Part shown: piece after piece, positions 56,159 through 64,000 of the stretch
Position numbering within the stretch: position 1 is the first letter of the stretch
Layout of the letters: each line of letters starts with the position of its first letter
Assembly (NCBI RefSeq): GCF_000177635.2
Contig: NC_014836.1
Coordinates: 1,121,001-1,185,000 of the forward strand
DNA: 64,000 nt
Direction: 5' to 3'
Source: Desulfurispirillum indicum S5
GTDB lineage: Bacteria > Chrysiogenota > Chrysiogenetes > Chrysiogenales > Chrysiogenaceae
Notes under the pieces: generated by a model
Database searches by the model: none
The model's input: only the letters and a program-made list of their open reading frames with translations
Told to the model about the DNA's origin: nothing
Program-made: the position numbers and the translations under genes

Positions 56159-56516
56159 CCGACGAGTGGTGGTCGACGATGGTCCATACGCCGTTGTGCA
56201 GACGCAGCGTAAAACTGTAGCGTCCCTGGGCGGACTTTGACTGGCCATTTTCCGTCCAGCTGAAGGTGAAGTGGCCGGAGCAGGCGGCGGAGTTTTCCCA
56301 CTGACGCGTGTGCGCGGGGTGGAGGACAATACGGGGCTGTTCTTTGGTGAAGACCGTGGCGAAGTAGTTCCGGATTGCGTCGGAGTCCTGGCGCAGGGTG
56401 GTGGAAAAGGTTCCCCACAAGGTTCCCCGCTGCGGGTCATAGGTTCGCACCAGGGCTTCGATATCCTGGCGGTTGAAGGCGTCCTGCCAGTGGGACAGAA
56501 AATGTTCCGGCTTCAT
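56124..56516 (-). CDS. NTF2-like (SnoaL/DUF4440-type) protein
   Basis: The product is 130 residues from ATG 56516 after AGGAGG. WQDAFNRQDIEALVRTYDPQ and later RYSFTLRLHNGVWTIVDHHS are typical of NTF2-fold proteins with a cone-shaped pocket; a nucleophile or ligand cannot be named. Its 3' end overlaps the 3' end of lpxB by about 35 bases in the convergent orientation, an unusually tight arrangement. Confidence 0.85.
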   Translation of the reverse strand: MKPEHFLSHWQDAFNRQDIEALVRTYDPQRGTLWGTFSTTLRQDSDAIRNYFATVFTKEQPRIVLHPAHTRQWENSAACSGHFTFSWTENGQSKSAQGRYSFTLRLHNGVWTIVDHHSSVMPDLPAPDDQ

Positions 56517-56651
56517 GGTTGCCTCCTGTGCGTTTTTCTTCCATGGTAGCAAGTCCCGGGGCCTGGGGCAACGCCGCACATGGGGGGGCCGCTGCCTGTC
56601 AATGGGCTATACCAAAGTCAAAGGGTGCGAAATTTCAGGAAGGAGCTGTGT

Positions 56652-57125
56652 GTGAGTGACCATCGGGTCTATATGGAGCAGGCCATTGCCATGGCAAGGC
56701 AGAATATTGACAGTGGAGATGGCGGCCCCTTCGGGGCGGTGATCGTGCGAGAGGGGCAGGTTGTCGGTCGGGGGCGCAACGGGGTGACCAGTAGCCTGGA
56801 CCCCACGGCTCACGCTGAAATCGTGGCGATACGCGACGCCTGCGCCAATCTGAAAACTTTCCACCTTGAGGATTGTGATATATACACAAGTTGTGAGCCC
56901 TGCCCCATGTGCCTGGGGGCCATTTATTGGGCGCGGTTGCGTGCCATTTACTACGCTGCCAACCGTCAGGATGCGGCCAGGGTGAATTTTTCCGATGAGT
57001 TCATATATGAGCAGATTGGCGTAGATCCACGCTTTCGGGTGATACCGGCGCGTCATGTTGAGCATCCGGCCGCGCTGGAAGTATTCCGGCTCTGGCAGGA
57101 CAAAGAGGACCGGATCGACTACTGA
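56652..57125 (+). CDS. guaD: Guanine deaminase, cytidine-deaminase fold
   Basis: The product is 157 residues from GTG 56652 after AGGAAGGAG. Zinc-site motifs are PTAHAEIVAI (HAE) and CEPCPMCLGAIYWARLRA (PCxxC). GGPFGAVIVREGQVVGRGRN and SDEFIYEQIGVDP follow the Bacillus subtilis GuaD pattern and differ from tRNA adenosine deaminase TadA. It deaminates guanine to xanthine in purine salvage. It stands alone, about 100 bases before an unrelated gene. Confidence 0.9.
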   Translation: MSDHRVYMEQAIAMARQNIDSGDGGPFGAVIVREGQVVGRGRNGVTSSLDPTAHAEIVAIRDACANLKTFHLEDCDIYTSCEPCPMCLGAIYWARLRAIYYAANRQDAARVNFSDEFIYEQIGVDPRFRVIPARHVEHPAALEVFRLWQDKEDRIDY

Positions 57126-57232
57126 CGCGCATTCTGTGTTGACAATTGTCCGTATTCTCGTATTTTTGACTCTTATCTCCTCTTGTGACACGGATGTGCA
57201 GTTCACCGCATGGAAGCGCGTGAGGATGCTTC

Positions 57233-58033
57233 ATGGCGGTTCAAGGTGTCGCCCACTCCCATGCATCGTTGGTTGATGTCTCCCGCAGAAAAGGGCCTCT
57301 GGCCTCCGGCGGGGGAGGCACTGCTGTTGGCGAAGACGCTTCCGGAGCCACGGATTTTGCGGAACAGGTAGAGATTCAGCGTCATGGCAGTCGCAGCGCC
57401 TCTTTCTTTCGCCTGGTGCTGGAGGATATTCAGGAGGGCCTGAACCTGGTGCGCATGGCAAAGGAACGCATTGACGGTCAGGAAGGTCTGCAGAATTCCC
57501 TGTTGCGCCTGTACAGCGTTTCCTCGAAGGCTGCCGCTGGCCGGGAACTGGTTCCTGCTGATCGTCAGCGCATCAGTGAGGAGCTGACATTTCTGCAGAG
57601 TTACATTGGCCGGATTGCCGGGGAGAACACCAATATGGGCTCACGGGTGATTCCGGTAGTCGACTCCAGTCATGGTGGCATTGTGGACTCCTTTGTGGTG
57701 CACGCGCAGTCCCTGCGCCTGGAGCCTTTGGTGAGCAGCGAGGGAAATGCGGTTTCTGCTGCGGAGGTTGCGGCGTTTTCACAGCGCTCTCTGGAGCGGG
57801 TTGCCCGTGAATATGAGCGGTTGCACGAACTGGAGGAGCGGGTGGTGGCTTCCCTTGACAGCGCCCTTGAGTCCTTGCGTCCTTCCGTTGCCCTGGAGGG
57901 ACCTGGAATTGTTCGGGATTTCATACAAAACGCTGTTCGAAATTCAGAACAATTCCGTCAATTGCCTCTGGATGCCTCTAGACTTGATGCCGGACGCGTC
58001 ATGGCCCTGGTGACTCCTTCACTCTCCAATTGA
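57233..58033 (+). CDS. Orphan flagellin-like helical protein
   Basis: The 266-residue protein starts at ATG 57233 with a weak ribosome-binding site. The segment EDIQEGLNLVRMAKERIDGQ and GLQNSLLRLYSVSSKAAAGR, then QRISEELTFLQSYIGRIAGE and NTNMGSRVI, strongly recalls the D1 helices of flagellin (EGALNEVNNxLQRxRELAVQA ... IxEIxRIAxxTxFNG). The C-terminal part is again helical (RVAREYERLHELEERVVASL). It lacks the usual flagellin N-terminus and C-terminus, and no flagellar genes flank it. It may be a diverged flagellin-like or hook-associated protein. Confidence 0.6.
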   Translation: MAVQGVAHSHASLVDVSRRKGPLASGGGGTAVGEDASGATDFAEQVEIQRHGSRSASFFRLVLEDIQEGLNLVRMAKERIDGQEGLQNSLLRLYSVSSKAAAGRELVPADRQRISEELTFLQSYIGRIAGENTNMGSRVIPVVDSSHGGIVDSFVVHAQSLRLEPLVSSEGNAVSAAEVAAFSQRSLERVAREYERLHELEERVVASLDSALESLRPSVALEGPGIVRDFIQNAVRNSEQFRQLPLDASRLDAGRVMALVTPSLSN

Positions 58034-58186
58034 CTTTTTCTGCAATGAACCCCTATTTTATACCAGCTGGTAAAAATATTGTCAGTTTACTGGGCATGAC
58101 TTGTATTCTCACCATGCGGGCATGCCGGTTCAGAACGGTGTTCCCGTCCGTTGAGTAATCAATAGAGAGATGCGAAGGAGTTGATT

Positions 58187-59434
58187 ATGGTCAATGCAGG
58201 AGTTTCCAAGCATACGAGAGGGGAAGAAGGGCAGCGCCGTAAACTGGACGCTCAGGCGGAAAAACGCCTGCAGGAACTGCGCGCTATGCCTTCATTGAAA
58301 AGTGGCCCGACTTTCAGTGAAAAGCTGAAAGAACGGGGTATTTCACGTCGTCAGTTCATGCAGTGGGCGGCCACGATTACCGCAGCGATGTCTTTGCCGG
58401 TGACCTTTACCCGCCGCGTTGCGGAAGCAGCGGAGCTGCTGGATCGTATTCCGGTCATCTACCTCCATATGGCGGAGTGTACCGGGTGCAGTGAGAGTCT
58501 GCTGCGCACCGACTCTCCTACCCTTGAATCCCTTATCTTTGACTACCTTTCCCTGGAATATCATGAAACCATCATGGCCGCATCGGGCTGGCAGGCGGAA
58601 GAGAACCTTGAGCGCGCCATGGATGTGCATCAAGGGAAGTACATCCTGATGGTGGAAGGCGCTGTGCCGGCTGGTCGCGACAGCTTCTACCTGACTATCG
58701 GTCCCCATGCCCACACCGGTGAGTCCATTGTGAAGAAGGCAGCCGATGGCGCGGCCGCTGTGATTGCTGTGGGCGCCTGCGCCACCTATGGCGGTATTCA
58801 GGCTGCCCGTCCGAACCCCACCAATGCCCGCCCGGTCAGCAAGATCATCAGCAAGGCCGTCATCAACATCGCCGGCTGTCCTCCCAGTGAATCCAATATT
58901 GTCGGAACCATTCTCCACTACATTCTCTTCGGGACTCTTCCCGCCCTTGACTCCTTCGGACGCCCCCGCTGGGCTTATGGCATGCGGGTACATGATATGT
59001 GCGAACGTCGGGGTCGCTTTGATGCTGGTGAATTTGTGCAGCGCTTTGGTGACGATGGTGCCCGACGCGGTTATTGCCTCTACCGTGTCGGCTGCAAGGG
59101 CCCCTATACCTTTAACAACTGTGCCATTGAACGCTTCAACCAGCATACCAGCTGGCCGGTTCAGGCGGGTCACGGCTGCATCGGCTGCAGTGAACCCAAC
59201 TTCTGGGATACCATGGCGCCTTATGAAGAGCCCCGCAAGGACCACCTGTACTCTGGTGTCTTTGGTGGAATGGGCGCCGATGCCACGGCTGACAAGATTG
59301 GCATTGCCCTTCTGACGGCCACGGCGGTGGGCATTGGTGCTCACGCTGTCTACTCTGTTGTGCAGGGGAACTTCCGGAACCCCAAGGTTCTTGACCATGA
59401 AGATGAGACCAAGACCTCTGCGGACAGTAAATAA
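58187..59434 (+). CDS. hydA: [NiFe]-hydrogenase small subunit, Tat-exported
   Basis: The product is 415 residues from ATG 58187, 6 bases after GAAGGAG. The twin-arginine signal ISRRQFMQWAATITAAM is near residue 50 after an unusually long charged N-terminal region. Cluster-binding cysteines lie in HMAECTGCSESLL, VGACATYGGIQ, INIAGCPPSESN and the C-terminal CIGCSEPNFWD region. A C-terminal membrane helix (IGIALLTATAVGIGAHAVYS) anchors the dimer. It carries electrons from the large subunit to the cytochrome b. It heads the hydABCDE operon. Confidence 0.96.
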   Translation: MVNAGVSKHTRGEEGQRRKLDAQAEKRLQELRAMPSLKSGPTFSEKLKERGISRRQFMQWAATITAAMSLPVTFTRRVAEAAELLDRIPVIYLHMAECTGCSESLLRTDSPTLESLIFDYLSLEYHETIMAASGWQAEENLERAMDVHQGKYILMVEGAVPAGRDSFYLTIGPHAHTGESIVKKAADGAAAVIAVGACATYGGIQAARPNPTNARPVSKIISKAVINIAGCPPSESNIVGTILHYILFGTLPALDSFGRPRWAYGMRVHDMCERRGRFDAGEFVQRFGDDGARRGYCLYRVGCKGPYTFNNCAIERFNQHTSWPVQAGHGCIGCSEPNFWDTMAPYEEPRKDHLYSGVFGGMGADATADKIGIALLTATAVGIGAHAVYSVVQGNFRNPKVLDHEDETKTSADSK

Positions 59435-59453
59435 GATTTAAGGAGCACGGAAT

Positions 59454-61166
59454 ATGTCAAGACGTATAGTGGTTGATCCCATCACGCGCATTGAAGGCCA
59501 CCTGAGGGTGGATGTGGTTATCGACGATAACAATACCATTACCGATGCCTTTGCCAGCGGCACCCTGTTCCGCGGTATTGAGGAGATTCTCAAAGGCCGC
59601 GATCCTCGCGATGCCGGTTTTATGACCCAGCGTATCTGCGGCGTCTGTACCTACTCCCACTACAAGGCGGGTATTGAGGCGGTCGAAAACGCCCTGGGGA
59701 TCATTCCCCCCTATAACGCCCAGCTGGTTCGCTCGCTCATGGGTATCGCGCTCTTTATGCACGATCACCTGGTGCACTTCTATCATCTCCACGGCCTCGA
59801 CTGGTGTGACATCACCCAGGCACTGGCGGCTGATCCCCGCAAGGCGTCGGATCTGGCGTTCCGCTACGCCGAATTCCCGGTTTCCACAGGTGCCGATGAG
59901 CTGAAAGCGGTGCAGGCCAAAGTGAAGACCTTCGTGGACAAAGGCCACCTGGGTCCATTTGCCAACGCCTACTGGGGCCATGGCACCTACCACTTCACCC
60001 CGGAGCAGAACCTGATTGTTCTCTCCCACTATCTGAAAGCGCTGGAAATCCAGCGTACGGCTGCCCAGATGCTGGCCGTATTCGGCGCCAAACAGCCCCA
60101 TCCCCAGTCCCTGACCGTGGGTGGAGTTACCTGTATCATGGATCTGGAGAGCCCGGCTCGCCTGGGTGAGTTCCTGACCCGCTTTGAGGAGACGGCCGAC
60201 TTTATCCGTCGCGCCTACTATGCCGACGTGAAGATGGCGGCTGAGGCCTATGTGGGTGAGGACAGTGTCCTCAAGGGATGCAACATCAAGAACTTCCTCT
60301 CGGCGTCCCAGTATCAGATCAATCGCACCGAGACGATCTTCGACAGTGGGTATATACTGAACGGCGACCTGAGCCGGGTCTATGAGGTTGATGAGCAGAT
60401 GATCACCGAAGAGGCCACCCACGCCTGGTATCGGGACAATGCTCCGCTGCACCCATATGAGGGGAAAACCAACCCCAACTACACCGGCTTCCAGGATGGC
60501 GATACCGTAAATGGACGGGCCAAGATTCTCGATGGCGATGGCAAGTACACCTGGGTCAAGGCACCCCGCTACGATGGCAGGCCCATGGAAGTCGGGCCGC
60601 TGGCTCAGATGCTGGTGGGCTATGGCAAGGGCAACCCCCGCGTACAGCGCATCGTCAACACCTTCCTGCAGGAAACCGGCCTGCCCACCGAAGCGCTCTT
60701 CAGTACCCTGGGCCGTACGGCAGCCCGCATGCTGCAGACCATTCTCATGGTGGATTGCGGCAAGGAGACCTTCATGAATCTGATAGAGAACCTGAAGGTG
60801 GATCGCGAAACCTGCGCGCCGTACTCCATTCGCAAAGACCGTGAATATCGCGGCAGCTTCAACGGTGATGTGCCCCGTGGCGCGCTGAGCCACTGGGTCA
60901 GTATTAAGAATGGCGTCATCGACCACTATCAGGCCGTTGTCCCTTCCACCTGGAACGCCAGCCCCAAGGATGCCCAGGGGCAGTCCGGCCCCTATGAGGC
61001 CGCGCTGATCGGAACCCGCCTGCAGGATCCCACCAAGCCCCTGGAGATTATCCGTACCATCCACTCCTTTGACCCCTGTCTGGCCTGCGCCATTCACGTT
61101 ATGGATGTGAAAGGAAACAGCCTGGCTCAGTACAGGGTTGATCCGCAAACCGGCCTTTCTTCGTAG
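59454..61166 (+). CDS. hydB: [NiFe]-hydrogenase large subunit
   Basis: The 570-residue catalytic subunit has Ni-Fe ligands in TQRICGVCTYSHYKAGIEAV (N-terminal CxxC) and FDPCLACAIHVMD (C-terminal CxxC). The tail after the histidine is removed by the HydD-type protease on maturation. GHLRVDVVIDDN and IEEILKGRDPRDAGF are typical of group 1 uptake enzymes. ATG 59454 follows GGAGCA. It oxidises H2 on the periplasmic side of the membrane. Confidence 0.97.
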   Translation: MSRRIVVDPITRIEGHLRVDVVIDDNNTITDAFASGTLFRGIEEILKGRDPRDAGFMTQRICGVCTYSHYKAGIEAVENALGIIPPYNAQLVRSLMGIALFMHDHLVHFYHLHGLDWCDITQALAADPRKASDLAFRYAEFPVSTGADELKAVQAKVKTFVDKGHLGPFANAYWGHGTYHFTPEQNLIVLSHYLKALEIQRTAAQMLAVFGAKQPHPQSLTVGGVTCIMDLESPARLGEFLTRFEETADFIRRAYYADVKMAAEAYVGEDSVLKGCNIKNFLSASQYQINRTETIFDSGYILNGDLSRVYEVDEQMITEEATHAWYRDNAPLHPYEGKTNPNYTGFQDGDTVNGRAKILDGDGKYTWVKAPRYDGRPMEVGPLAQMLVGYGKGNPRVQRIVNTFLQETGLPTEALFSTLGRTAARMLQTILMVDCGKETFMNLIENLKVDRETCAPYSIRKDREYRGSFNGDVPRGALSHWVSIKNGVIDHYQAVVPSTWNASPKDAQGQSGPYEAALIGTRLQDPTKPLEIIRTIHSFDPCLACAIHVMDVKGNSLAQYRVDPQTGLSS

Positions 61167-61179
61167 AAGGGGGGAGACC

Positions 61180-61899
61180 ATGGCAACAGCGATAAAAAAA
61201 GTGAAGAAAAAACTGCTCTACAGTGATGAATTTGACCGCCAGTACCGCTTTTCGGCGGAAATTCGCTGGGCGCACTGGATACGGGCACTGGTAATCTTTG
61301 TGCTCATTTTTACCGGTTTCTATCTGGCCAGCCCGTTCATCACGCCAGCGGCAGTGGATGAGCCCATCAAGTTTCAGAACGCGCTTTTTCGCTTCTGGCA
61401 TATGGTGTGCGGTTTTATTCTCATGGCCATAACCACGTTTCGGGTGTACCTGTACTTCTTTGACGCCCGTTCACGCCAGTATGAGTGGGCGTCCATGGAA
61501 GATGCCAGGCATATTACCTCCTGGATACGCCAGATCAAGAGCTACCTCTACCTGGATCAGTTCCCGAAGCGCGGCATGTACGGTCCCCTGCAGAATGCCT
61601 CCTATCTGATCCTGATGCTTATTGTGATCGCTGAAGTGGTTACAGGGGCCATACTCTACTCCCATGTGTACCACAATGGCATGGGACACTTCTTTGGAGT
61701 GATTTTTGGCCCCCTGGAGTACCTGATGGGTGGTCTGGCCAACGTGCGGAATATTCACTACATCTTTATGTGGTGCATTATCATCTTCATACCGATCCAC
61801 ATCTATATGGTGTTCTGGTATGCCAACCGATATCCGGGCAGTATTGATGTTATCTTCAGCGGGAACACTTTCCGCCCCCATGACCCGGAAAAAGACTGA
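61180..61899 (+). CDS. hydC: Hydrogenase cytochrome b subunit
   Basis: The product is 239 residues from ATG 61180. It has four or more membrane helices (IRALVIFVLIFTGFYLASPF, MVCGFILMAITTFRVYLYFF, LILMLIVIAEVVTGAILYSH, FMWCIIIFIPIHIYMVFWYA) with histidines for two haems (RWAHWIRAL, FWHMVCG, IHIYMVF). It transfers electrons from HydA to menaquinone, giving an H2-dependent respiratory chain. It follows hydB by 13 bases. A hairpin with a T run lies between it and hydD. Confidence 0.94.
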   Translation: MATAIKKVKKKLLYSDEFDRQYRFSAEIRWAHWIRALVIFVLIFTGFYLASPFITPAAVDEPIKFQNALFRFWHMVCGFILMAITTFRVYLYFFDARSRQYEWASMEDARHITSWIRQIKSYLYLDQFPKRGMYGPLQNASYLILMLIVIAEVVTGAILYSHVYHNGMGHFFGVIFGPLEYLMGGLANVRNIHYIFMWCIIIFIPIHIYMVFWYANRYPGSIDVIFSGNTFRPHDPEKD

Positions 61900-61920
61900 G
61901 TCTTTTCCGCTACCGCATGA

Positions 61921-61953
61921 CAGGGTGGGGCCCAGGCCCCACCTGTTTTTTTT
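61921..61953 (+). terminator. Hairpin terminator inside the hyd operon
   Basis: A GC-rich stem with one bulged G (61921-61930 with 61937-61945) is followed by eight T (61946-61953). It lies between hydC and hydD, and the hydD ribosome-binding site GGAG comes directly after the T run. It would reduce transcription into hydD and hydE. Confidence 0.8.
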
Positions 61954-61966
61954 GGAGTAAACCTGT

Positions 61967-62521
61967 ATGAAAATACTGATATTGGGCATAGGGAATATTT
62001 TGCTGGGTGATGAGGGAATAGGAGTGCAGGCGGCCATGTGCCTGCGTCAGAACCTTGAGTTCATTGGCCCCCATGAAGTTGACATCCTGGACGGGGGAAC
62101 TCTGGCGCACCAGCTTATCCCCACCATGGCGCTGTACGACCACCTGGTCATCATTGACGCCATTCGCGCCGATGACGTGGCGCCGGGAGAGGTCTATTTT
62201 TTTGACATGGATCGCGTCCCCACCGGAGTAACCTGGAAGAGTACCGTGCATGAAGTAGAAATGCTGCAGTCCCTCTCCATGATGGAGCTGGTGGGTGACC
62301 GTCCCCAGACCTTTGTGCTGGGAGTTGTTCCCCTGGAAATAACGGGTCTTTCCTTTACGCTGTCACCAGCGGTTACGGCAGCCTATGGGGTCATTGAGCG
62401 CACGCTGACCGAACATCTTGTCGGACTTGGGATGGATGTGCGCAAAGTTCAGCACCATCCCGTCGAAAAGATTGCCGATGTACTGCGTCAGCGCTGGGAA
62501 GAAAATGAGGGAGTGAAGTGA
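61967..62521 (+). CDS. hydD: Hydrogenase maturation protease
   Basis: The 184-residue peptidase of the HyaD/HybD/HupD family has ILILGIGNILLGDEGIGVQA at the N-terminus with the nickel-binding glutamate, and LVIIDAIRADDVAPGEVYFF with the aspartate. TVHEVEMLQSLSMMELVGD supplies the third ligand histidine. It removes the C-terminal peptide of HydB once nickel is inserted. ATG 61967 follows TTGGAG. Confidence 0.95.
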   Translation: MKILILGIGNILLGDEGIGVQAAMCLRQNLEFIGPHEVDILDGGTLAHQLIPTMALYDHLVIIDAIRADDVAPGEVYFFDMDRVPTGVTWKSTVHEVEMLQSLSMMELVGDRPQTFVLGVVPLEITGLSFTLSPAVTAAYGVIERTLTEHLVGLGMDVRKVQHHPVEKIADVLRQRWEENEGVK

Positions 62522-62523
62522 CC

Positions 62524-64000
62524 ATGAAGGTTCTGGTATTTGACTTTGAATATGTTTCCTGGAACGAAGTGCTGGAAAAAAGTCTGCTGCGCTGTGCTGA
62601 AAGTTTTGGACTGACCTGCCATCTGGAGCGTTGCGGCACTACCGTCAGCCTCTATGTGCAGGCCACCCAGGAAACGCTGGCGGAGTTTGCCGATCTGCTT
62701 GGGAGTCAGGTTCCCCTGTCCCTGTTCCTGAAATCTGCCGCAGTGCGCGAGGTGCAGCAGCTGCCGGCTTCATTGTCGGTATGGCGAAGCCAGAACCCCC
62801 CCGCTGTTGACATGCCCTTTTGTCCCCAGTGTCTTGAGGCCTTCAGTGATCCCGCTTCCGATGCCTATGCCAATCCCTTTCTGAGCTGCGAAATCTGTGG
62901 ATATGCGCGGCGCGTCCAGCAGGTTCCCGCAGCGCTTGTGCTGGAAGGGGCTGACGGGCAGCTCGCCCAGGCGAACAGGGGCCAGGCTGTGCTGGACCTG
63001 GTGCGCGACGCGGTTGACCGGCTTCTGGAAAGGGAGGTCATGGAACTGGATACCCTGAGTGGTCGGTATTGGGTGTTCCTGAACCACGAAACCGCCGCGC
63101 GCACTGGTGAAGAACCCGTACTGCTCTTCAGTGAAGCACGCTCTGTGGACATGATGGTGTTTCCCCATGAAGGGGCATTCCGGGCAATGGCCAGCCTTGA
63201 AAAGCCACTGGTGAGGCTGACGTTGCTGCCGGAATACCGTGAGCGCTGCGCGATTGTCGCGTACAGCATCCAGTGTGGGTTGGCCGATGATTTCATTCTG
63301 CTGCTGTTTTCCCGTGAACTTGCCGCGCGGGAGATCCCTGGAGTTTTTCTGACCCCTGCAGCGCCGCAGTGCCAGGAAGGCGTAGTCAGAGTGCGCACTG
63401 ATGGTGTGTTGCTGGAGCCCCAGGGGCGCCCGCTGGTGAATACGGCAGGTGGCATGGCATTTCTGGAGAGTGGCGAGCGCGGTCTTTTTCCCGCCCTGCA
63501 GCCAGCCTTAAATCCAAAACACATGTATGCCCAGAGTGCAGGCTTTGTCGCTCAGGTGCGCGACGAGAATTTCTGCAGGATTGAAAGAATCCAGACTGAC
63601 CAGCGCCGGGAAGAGGTGAGCAGCGCCAGCGTCCATGAGTCCGTCGCGCGGGAAAATGGCTGTAACCCTGGGGATCTGCTGGGGGTATTTGTGGCAGATT
63701 TTGCGCAGTGTATCGGTCGTGCGGACGACAGTGGCTACGAGACCCTGTGGGTCGCGAAGGGATTTGGGAGCACTGGCTGGGAACTGGTGGAATCTATCGG
63801 CCAGAGTGAAAGCGGAGCGCGCTTGCTGGAAAACTATCGCAGCGAGTATCCGGGCAACTGGAGTGCCCTCGAGGGTTCCGGTGTGCTCAATTATCCTGTG
63901 GACTCCATGGTAAGCCTGTGGAATCTCTGTGCCCTGGTGCTGGAGAGCAAAGGGGAACTGGCTGAGCTTGCGGCGCAGTTTGCCTATACCAAGGCTCCAC
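62524..64000 (+). CDS. hydE: HydE-like hydrogenase accessory protein (partial)
   Basis: The frame is open from ATG 62524 to the end of the window, 492 codons with no stop, so the 3' end lies outside. The N-terminus (KVLVFDFEYVSWNEVLEKSL) and a zinc-like site MPFCPQCLEAF ... SCEICGYARRV (two CxxC pairs near residues 100-122) resemble part of HypF. Its position after hydABCD, 2 bases from hydD, matches HydE of Wolinella-type operons, a protein needed for an active hydrogenase. The exact reaction is not known from sequence. Confidence 0.75.
   Translation, partial: MKVLVFDFEYVSWNEVLEKSLLRCAESFGLTCHLERCGTTVSLYVQATQETLAEFADLLGSQVPLSLFLKSAAVREVQQLPASLSVWRSQNPPAVDMPFCPQCLEAFSDPASDAYANPFLSCEICGYARRVQQVPAALVLEGADGQLAQANRGQAVLDLVRDAVDRLLEREVMELDTLSGRYWVFLNHETAARTGEEPVLLFSEARSVDMMVFPHEGAFRAMASLEKPLVRLTLLPEYRERCAIVAYSIQCGLADDFILLLFSRELAAREIPGVFLTPAAPQCQEGVVRVRTDGVLLEPQGRPLVNTAGGMAFLESGERGLFPALQPALNPKHMYAQSAGFVAQVRDENFCRIERIQTDQRREEVSSASVHESVARENGCNPGDLLGVFVADFAQCIGRADDSGYETLWVAKGFGSTGWELVESIGQSESGARLLENYRSEYPGNWSALEGSGVLNYPVDSMVSLWNLCALVLESKGELAELAAQFAYTKAP

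Noticed and set aside
58080-58125. Possible sigma-54 promoter (TGGGCATGACTTGT) upstream of hydA
   Set aside because: The spacing between the GG and the TTG elements is one base off and the final GC is missing, so the match is not convincing.
59457-61181. A 574-codon open frame antisense to hydB
   Set aside because: Exact shadow of a highly conserved hydrogenase gene, with no motifs of its own.

Overview
The window looks like chromosome of a Gram-negative, respiring, probably anaerobic bacterium of roughly 55% GC. LpxB, LolC/LolD-type transport and several outer-membrane barrels indicate a diderm. A Wolinella-style hydABCDE uptake [NiFe]-hydrogenase operon, Pta-AckA, ActP and pyruvate carboxylase indicate hydrogen and acetate metabolism with anaplerotic carboxylation. 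A Chrysiogenota-type organism (Desulfurispirillum-like) or a relative of the Campylobacterota/Desulfobacterota would fit, but this is a guess from gene content, not a search.

Positions 1-11770 are a defence island. It opens with the tail of a Gln/Ala-rich protein, then a small membrane-anchored SAVED-domain gene split by a complete ISL3-family insertion sequence (791-2097) with a perfect 8-bp target duplication. Next come an AT-rich leader and a 55-repeat CRISPR array (2444-6359). Beyond the array lie a CARF-HEPN ribonuclease (Csx1 superfamily), a Csx20-like ring-nuclease candidate, a very small Csx3-like protein, Cas1 and Cas2. An outer-membrane barrel gene follows, then a divergent pair: a Cas2-like protein lacking the conserved aspartate and a probable CARF-family protein. 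No Cas10, Csm/Cmr or Cascade gene is present, so interference must be encoded elsewhere.

Positions 11904-21000 hold ordinary or poorly characterised genes: amidohydrolase, DJ-1/PfpI protein, host-attachment-like protein, methyltransferase, cysteine desulfurase, an EvgS/BvgS-type hybrid kinase and a secreted protein of unknown function. Positions 21359-29400 hold pta-ackA, lolC-lolD-valS-nadC and tRNA-Trp. Positions 29558-32518 are a Cpx-like envelope-stress operon. Positions 32726-40225 hold a MarR regulator, an HD-GYP phosphodiesterase, an MshQ-like secreted protein and an acetate-permease operon (DUF485 with a frameshift, ActP, a cNMP/CBS/nucleotidyltransferase protein and a DnaQ-like exonuclease).

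Positions 40530-50253 hold pyruvate carboxylase, a histidine kinase/STAS/chemoreceptor signalling group, folD and surE. A non-coding repeat-like element bounded by two hairpins fills most of 50254-50988. Positions 50989-58033 hold two outer-membrane barrels, a CHAD protein joined to lpxB, an NTF2-like protein, guaD and an orphan flagellin-like protein. The window ends inside hydE of the hydrogenase operon (58187-64000).
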